Translations under genes and position numbers: made by a program
Notes under the pieces: generated by a model
The model's input: the letters and a program-made list of their open reading frames with translations, nothing else
Database searches by the model: none
What the model was told of the DNA's origin: nothing
Shown: piece after piece, positions 14,162 to 16,875 of the stretch
Layout: every line of letters begins with the position of its first letter
Numbering within the stretch: position 1 is the stretch's first letter
DNA from: JBFFSQ01 sp041572275
GTDB taxonomy: Bacteria > Pseudomonadota > Gammaproteobacteria > SZUA-229
Direction: 5' to 3'
Assembly: GCA_041572275.1 (NCBI GenBank)
Contig: JBFFSQ010000048.1
Span: forward strand, 1 to 16,875
DNA length: 16,875 nt

Positions 14162-14473
14162 TTATTCAGCTGGTGGCGTATAGTTAGCATCATTGGGATT
14201 GATGAAAATAAACTGGGGCTTACCAGGTTCCAGCTCAACGTAATCTACAGTCATGCCGTCTAGATTGACTTTGGAAGTGGGAGCTACGATGATATCGACG
14301 CCTTCAGAGGTATAGGTTGTATCGCCTTCATTAACATCATCAAAGCCCATGCCGTAATGGATGGTGCCATCTTCATTTTTTGTACCTGCCAGGCGTAATG
14401 GTAAACCTTCCAGGTTACTTTCTTTAGCAGATTGGCGAATTTGTTTGGCGGCTTCTGCAGTCAGAGTAATCAT
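14162..14473 (-). CDS. dsrR: DsrR, IscA-like protein without cysteine ligands
   Basis: A 103-residue A-type (IscA/ErpA fold) protein. The fold shows in MITLTAEAAKQIRQ, LPLRLAG and HYGMGFDD. The three cysteines that bind iron or Fe-S in IscA are all absent; the protein has no Cys at all. DsrR of Allochromatium vinosum is known to be an IscA-like protein that lacks Fe-S binding and influences dsr expression after transcription, and its gene follows dsrN. The same order here supports the name. The gap to dsrN is 26 nt, to the histidine kinase 15 nt. Confidence 0.88.
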   Translation of the reverse strand: MITLTAEAAKQIRQSAKESNLEGLPLRLAGTKNEDGTIHYGMGFDDVNEGDTTYTSEGVDIIVAPTSKVNLDGMTVDYVELEPGKPQFIFINPNDANYTPPAE

Positions 14474-14499
14474 ATATTTTAAACTCCAGTATATATTGC

Positions 14500-15879
14500 T
14501 CAGTTTTGGTTACAGGATCGTACAAATTGTACAAAGCGTTGGGCCCAGTGATTAGTGCTGGTATCCCTTAGATGGGCATAACAGGCCAGTAAATTGTTAT
14601 ATACCAGTCCATCATTTTGACCGTCGATACCGGTACCTCGAATTATACGGTATGCAAAGCGTAAAGACGGATCAATATTTTCCAGTGCGGAATAATGAAA
14701 TTCATGCCCGCAAATCTCATGTTCAGGGCGTGGTTCAAAAGATGACCAGGGATGTACTGCAGTCTCCTGTAGCTTGATATAGCCACGTCCCTGTGGGGTG
14801 GGGTGCATGACCGAGTCAGCCTGGATAACGCCGACCATCTGTGAAGTTTTACCCTGCCAGCTCAAACTACGACATAAATACATCAGACCACCGCATTCTG
14901 CGTAGGTAGGGAGTCCAGCTTCTATTGCCTGCTTGATGGCCGTACGCATCTGGGTATTGGCTTCCAGCTCATCCATACGCGTTTCAGGGAAGCCACCACC
15001 GATAAATAAACCGTTAATATTGGCCAGTGCCTTATCACGGATGGTGTCAATATAGACAAGTTCTGCACCGGCATTTTCGAGTGCTTCTAGATCACCTGGA
15101 TAATAAAAACCAAATGCATCATTACGCACTACGCCTATTCTCAGGTCTTTGTCCTTCGGCCACTGAAAAATAGATTCACTTGGTTCGGGTAGAGGTGTGG
15201 CCTGAGCTGCGATGCGAGTGACTTGTTTGAGGTCAATCTGATCTTTGATCTGATCGCGAATTTGAGCAATTTTGCTATCCGCAGAATCATCCTCATTACT
15301 GGGCATGAGTCCCAGATGGCGCTCTTCGATGGATAAGGCGCTGTTGCGATAGACTGCGCCTACTACATCGACATCCGTATAGTGTTCGATAACTGAGCGT
15401 AATTTAGACTCGTGACGACTGCCACCTAACTGGTTGAGTATGACTCCTGCAATCTGAACGTCTGGGTCAAAGCCCTGATAACCCAGTATGAGCGGGGCTA
15501 TGCCACGGGTCATACCACGGGCATCAAGCACCAGTATGACGGGAGCCTTAAGCAGTGTAGCCAGAGCCGCATTAGAGTTACTACCATCAAGGTCCAGGCC
15601 ATCATAGAGGCCCTTGTTGCCTTCAATAATGGCAATATCAGAGCCATGACTGTGCCGACTGACTGTATCGGTGATTTCCTGTGTCGGCATGGTATAAAAA
15701 TCGAGATTGTGGCATGGATGACCAGCGGCGCGTCCTAGCCACATTGGATCAATATAATCGGGGCCTTTTTTAAAGGGTTGTACAGACAGTCCAGTTTCAG
15801 CCAAAGCAGCGCATAAACCAATCGTAATGGTGGTTTTACCGGAAGATTTATGGGCAGCAGATATAAGTAAATGGGACAT
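14500..15879 (-). CDS. dsrN: DsrN, siroheme amidase of the cobyrinate a,c-diamide synthase family
   Basis: A CobB-type glutamine amidotransferase, 459 aa. In dsr clusters DsrN is thought to amidate siroheme for the sulfite reductase DsrAB. The N-terminal ATP-binding domain carries AHKSSGKTT (9-17), KKGPDYIDPMWL (37-48) and EGNKGLYDG (86-94). The C-terminal class I amidotransferase domain begins near 246 (LRIGVVRNDAFGFYYPGDL), with the oxyanion GGGFPE (294-299), the nucleophile C329 in YAECGGLMYL and catalytic H436 in CYAHLR. A true cobalamin enzyme is possible from sequence alone, but position between dsrP and dsrR makes DsrN the better call. A TATACT box at 15905-15910 could be a local -10 but lacks a clear -35. 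Confidence 0.9.
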   Translation of the reverse strand: MSHLLISAAHKSSGKTTITIGLCAALAETGLSVQPFKKGPDYIDPMWLGRAAGHPCHNLDFYTMPTQEITDTVSRHSHGSDIAIIEGNKGLYDGLDLDGSNSNAALATLLKAPVILVLDARGMTRGIAPLILGYQGFDPDVQIAGVILNQLGGSRHESKLRSVIEHYTDVDVVGAVYRNSALSIEERHLGLMPSNEDDSADSKIAQIRDQIKDQIDLKQVTRIAAQATPLPEPSESIFQWPKDKDLRIGVVRNDAFGFYYPGDLEALENAGAELVYIDTIRDKALANINGLFIGGGFPETRMDELEANTQMRTAIKQAIEAGLPTYAECGGLMYLCRSLSWQGKTSQMVGVIQADSVMHPTPQGRGYIKLQETAVHPWSSFEPRPEHEICGHEFHYSALENIDPSLRFAYRIIRGTGIDGQNDGLVYNNLLACYAHLRDTSTNHWAQRFVQFVRSCNQN

Positions 15880-15971
15880 CTGAGAGGCTCTGGTTCAGGC
15901 TGCTAGTATAACAGCACGAATAATGCGTTTGTTGTATCCGCTAAGTATTTACTGATAAATAGTTTAAACAG

Positions 15972-16002
15972 AAACGGCTCGAAGGTGAGTTCGAGCCGTT
16001 TT
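15972..16002 (-). terminator. Strong hairpin between dsrP and dsrN, partial terminator or RNA-processing element
   Basis: A perfect 12-bp stem, AAACGGCTCGAA paired with TTCGAGCCGTTT, around a 6-nt loop. On the minus strand the U run (TTTCTGTTT) is interrupted. On the plus strand it is followed by TAGTTT, with only four T residues in a row. Both flanking genes run on the minus strand, so it probably attenuates or separates the dsrP and dsrN parts of the operon. Confidence 0.65.
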
Positions 16003-16034
16003 AGTTTCAGTGCAGCATTCGAAAGCTTCGAATA

Positions 16035-16875
16035 CTAATCAGCCTTATGGTGTGGATCAGCGACTGAGTCGGCTAAAGAGCTAGGCAGGAAGCCCAGAGC
16101 TTTAATACCAATAGCAACAATTATCAATGACATTGCAATACCACCGAGTCCCAGCATAATTTCAGCAAGCGTAGGTGAGTACTGATTGACGGCACCATCA
16201 GAGAAAGTGCTTTCAAGAACTTCCATTCCAGGGAAGATCTCTAATGGATAAGCCTGTCCACCAATGATAATGGTGTACATCTGTGCCAAACCACCAATGA
16301 TAACCAGAATACTGGCTACGGTGAGTGTTTTACGGCAGTTCGCCACTGCTGGTGCATAGATCAGCGCCAGGGGTAGCAGGCTGCCTAGAATGATCTGACC
16401 AATCCAGAATATCTGTGAGTAGGTGCTGCCACCATTAGCGCCCAGTAACATGAATGCTTCATAGCCATGATGTTCTGTTGCATACAGGTTAGTCAGGTGA
16501 TAGACGATGACAAAGTAAAGCACAGCTGCCACGAATACACCGAGTAGCTTACGCAGGCGATTGATAACAAAATCACCGAGAGGGCGATTAGTCCAGTTGT
16601 ATGACGCCATCAGTACCAGAATGTATATGGCGAGGCCGAAAGAGAATGACATGATGATGAACATCGGTGCCATCATTGCCATGTCATAACCTGAACGTGC
16701 GACCAGGAATCCGAAGATTGAACCGGTACCAGTGGTCAGTGCCAGACGCCAGATGAAAGCAGCAAAACCGGCATAACGACTGTATTTCTTCATGGTACGA
16801 TCAAGCATCATCCAGGCATAAATACCCACAATAACGAAGAAACCGTTATACAGGATCATGTTCCAGGCAAAGATC
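16035..16875 (-). CDS. dsrP: DsrP, NrfD-family membrane subunit, 5'-truncated by window edge
   Basis: The C-terminal two-thirds or so of an NrfD/PsrC-type integral membrane protein. The frame stays open past the ATG at 16859 to the window edge (IFAWN before MILYNGFF), so the gene continues beyond 16875. At least seven hydrophobic helices are visible, for example FFVIVGIYAWMML, APMFIIMSFSFGLAIYILVL, LGVFVAAVLYFVIVYHL and IMLGLGGIAMSLIIVAIGI. DsrP, with DsrMKJO, exchanges electrons between the quinone pool and the cytoplasmic Dsr machinery. Neighbourhood with dsrN and dsrR fixes it as DsrP rather than another NrfD homologue. The soluble C-terminal tail is short and charged. Confidence 0.87.
   Translation of the reverse strand, partial: IFAWNMILYNGFFVIVGIYAWMMLDRTMKKYSRYAGFAAFIWRLALTTGTGSIFGFLVARSGYDMAMMAPMFIIMSFSFGLAIYILVLMASYNWTNRPLGDFVINRLRKLLGVFVAAVLYFVIVYHLTNLYATEHHGYEAFMLLGANGGSTYSQIFWIGQIILGSLLPLALIYAPAVANCRKTLTVASILVIIGGLAQMYTIIIGGQAYPLEIFPGMEVLESTFSDGAVNQYSPTLAEIMLGLGGIAMSLIIVAIGIKALGFLPSSLADSVADPHHKAD

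Noticed and set aside
14500..15879. CobB of cobalamin synthesis
   Set aside because: The sequence family is the same, but no other cobalamin gene is present and the flanking dsrP and dsrR point to DsrN.

Overview
The window reads as chromosomal DNA of a chemolithotrophic sulfur-oxidising gammaproteobacterium that can respire nitrate. The evidence is a periplasmic nitrate reductase operon in the enterobacterial order (napA-G-H-B-C), a sulfide:quinone oxidoreductase, and the distal part of a reverse-type dissimilatory sulfite reductase (dsr) cluster (dsrP-dsrN-dsrR). Base composition is moderate (somewhat under 50 % GC by eye). I see no mobile elements, tRNA, rRNA or CRISPR. The genus cannot be settled from the sequence alone.

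Layout. Positions 1-3702 (+): the end of napA, then napG, napH, napB and napC, tightly coupled and closed by a strong intrinsic terminator at 3729-3757. Positions 3872-5800 (+): an unrecognised P-loop protein followed 12 nt later by a MetA-family homoserine acyltransferase. Positions 5879-7150 (-): sqr. Positions 7361-8671 (+): a divergently transcribed sigma54-dependent activator with a Cys-bearing PAS domain. The sqr/activator intergenic region carries what looks like a complete enhancer-dependent promoter: a -24/-12 element facing sqr, an exact IHF consensus match, and an array of TGTCA sites. Positions 8771-9806: a SlyD-like FKBP prolyl isomerase (-) and a stand-alone LexA/S24-type peptidase domain (+), divergent across a dyad-rich spacer. 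Positions 9838-16875 (-): one long minus-strand unit, in transcription order dsrP (cut by the window edge), a hairpin, dsrN, a cysteine-free dsrR, a NarX-like histidine kinase, a NarL-like response regulator, a rhodanese-domain protein and a large radical SAM protein.

How the parts fit. Sulfide enters the quinone pool through SQR. Sulfane sulfur is oxidised in the cytoplasm by the Dsr system: DsrP is a membrane quinone-interacting subunit, DsrN is thought to amidate siroheme, and DsrR is a regulatory protein. Electrons can leave through NapC/NapGH to NapAB. The most interesting points are the inferred sigma54/IHF/TGTCA control of sqr by its divergent neighbour, and the two-component system plus rhodanese and radical SAM genes spliced onto the end of the dsr cluster, where Allochromatium vinosum has dsrS.
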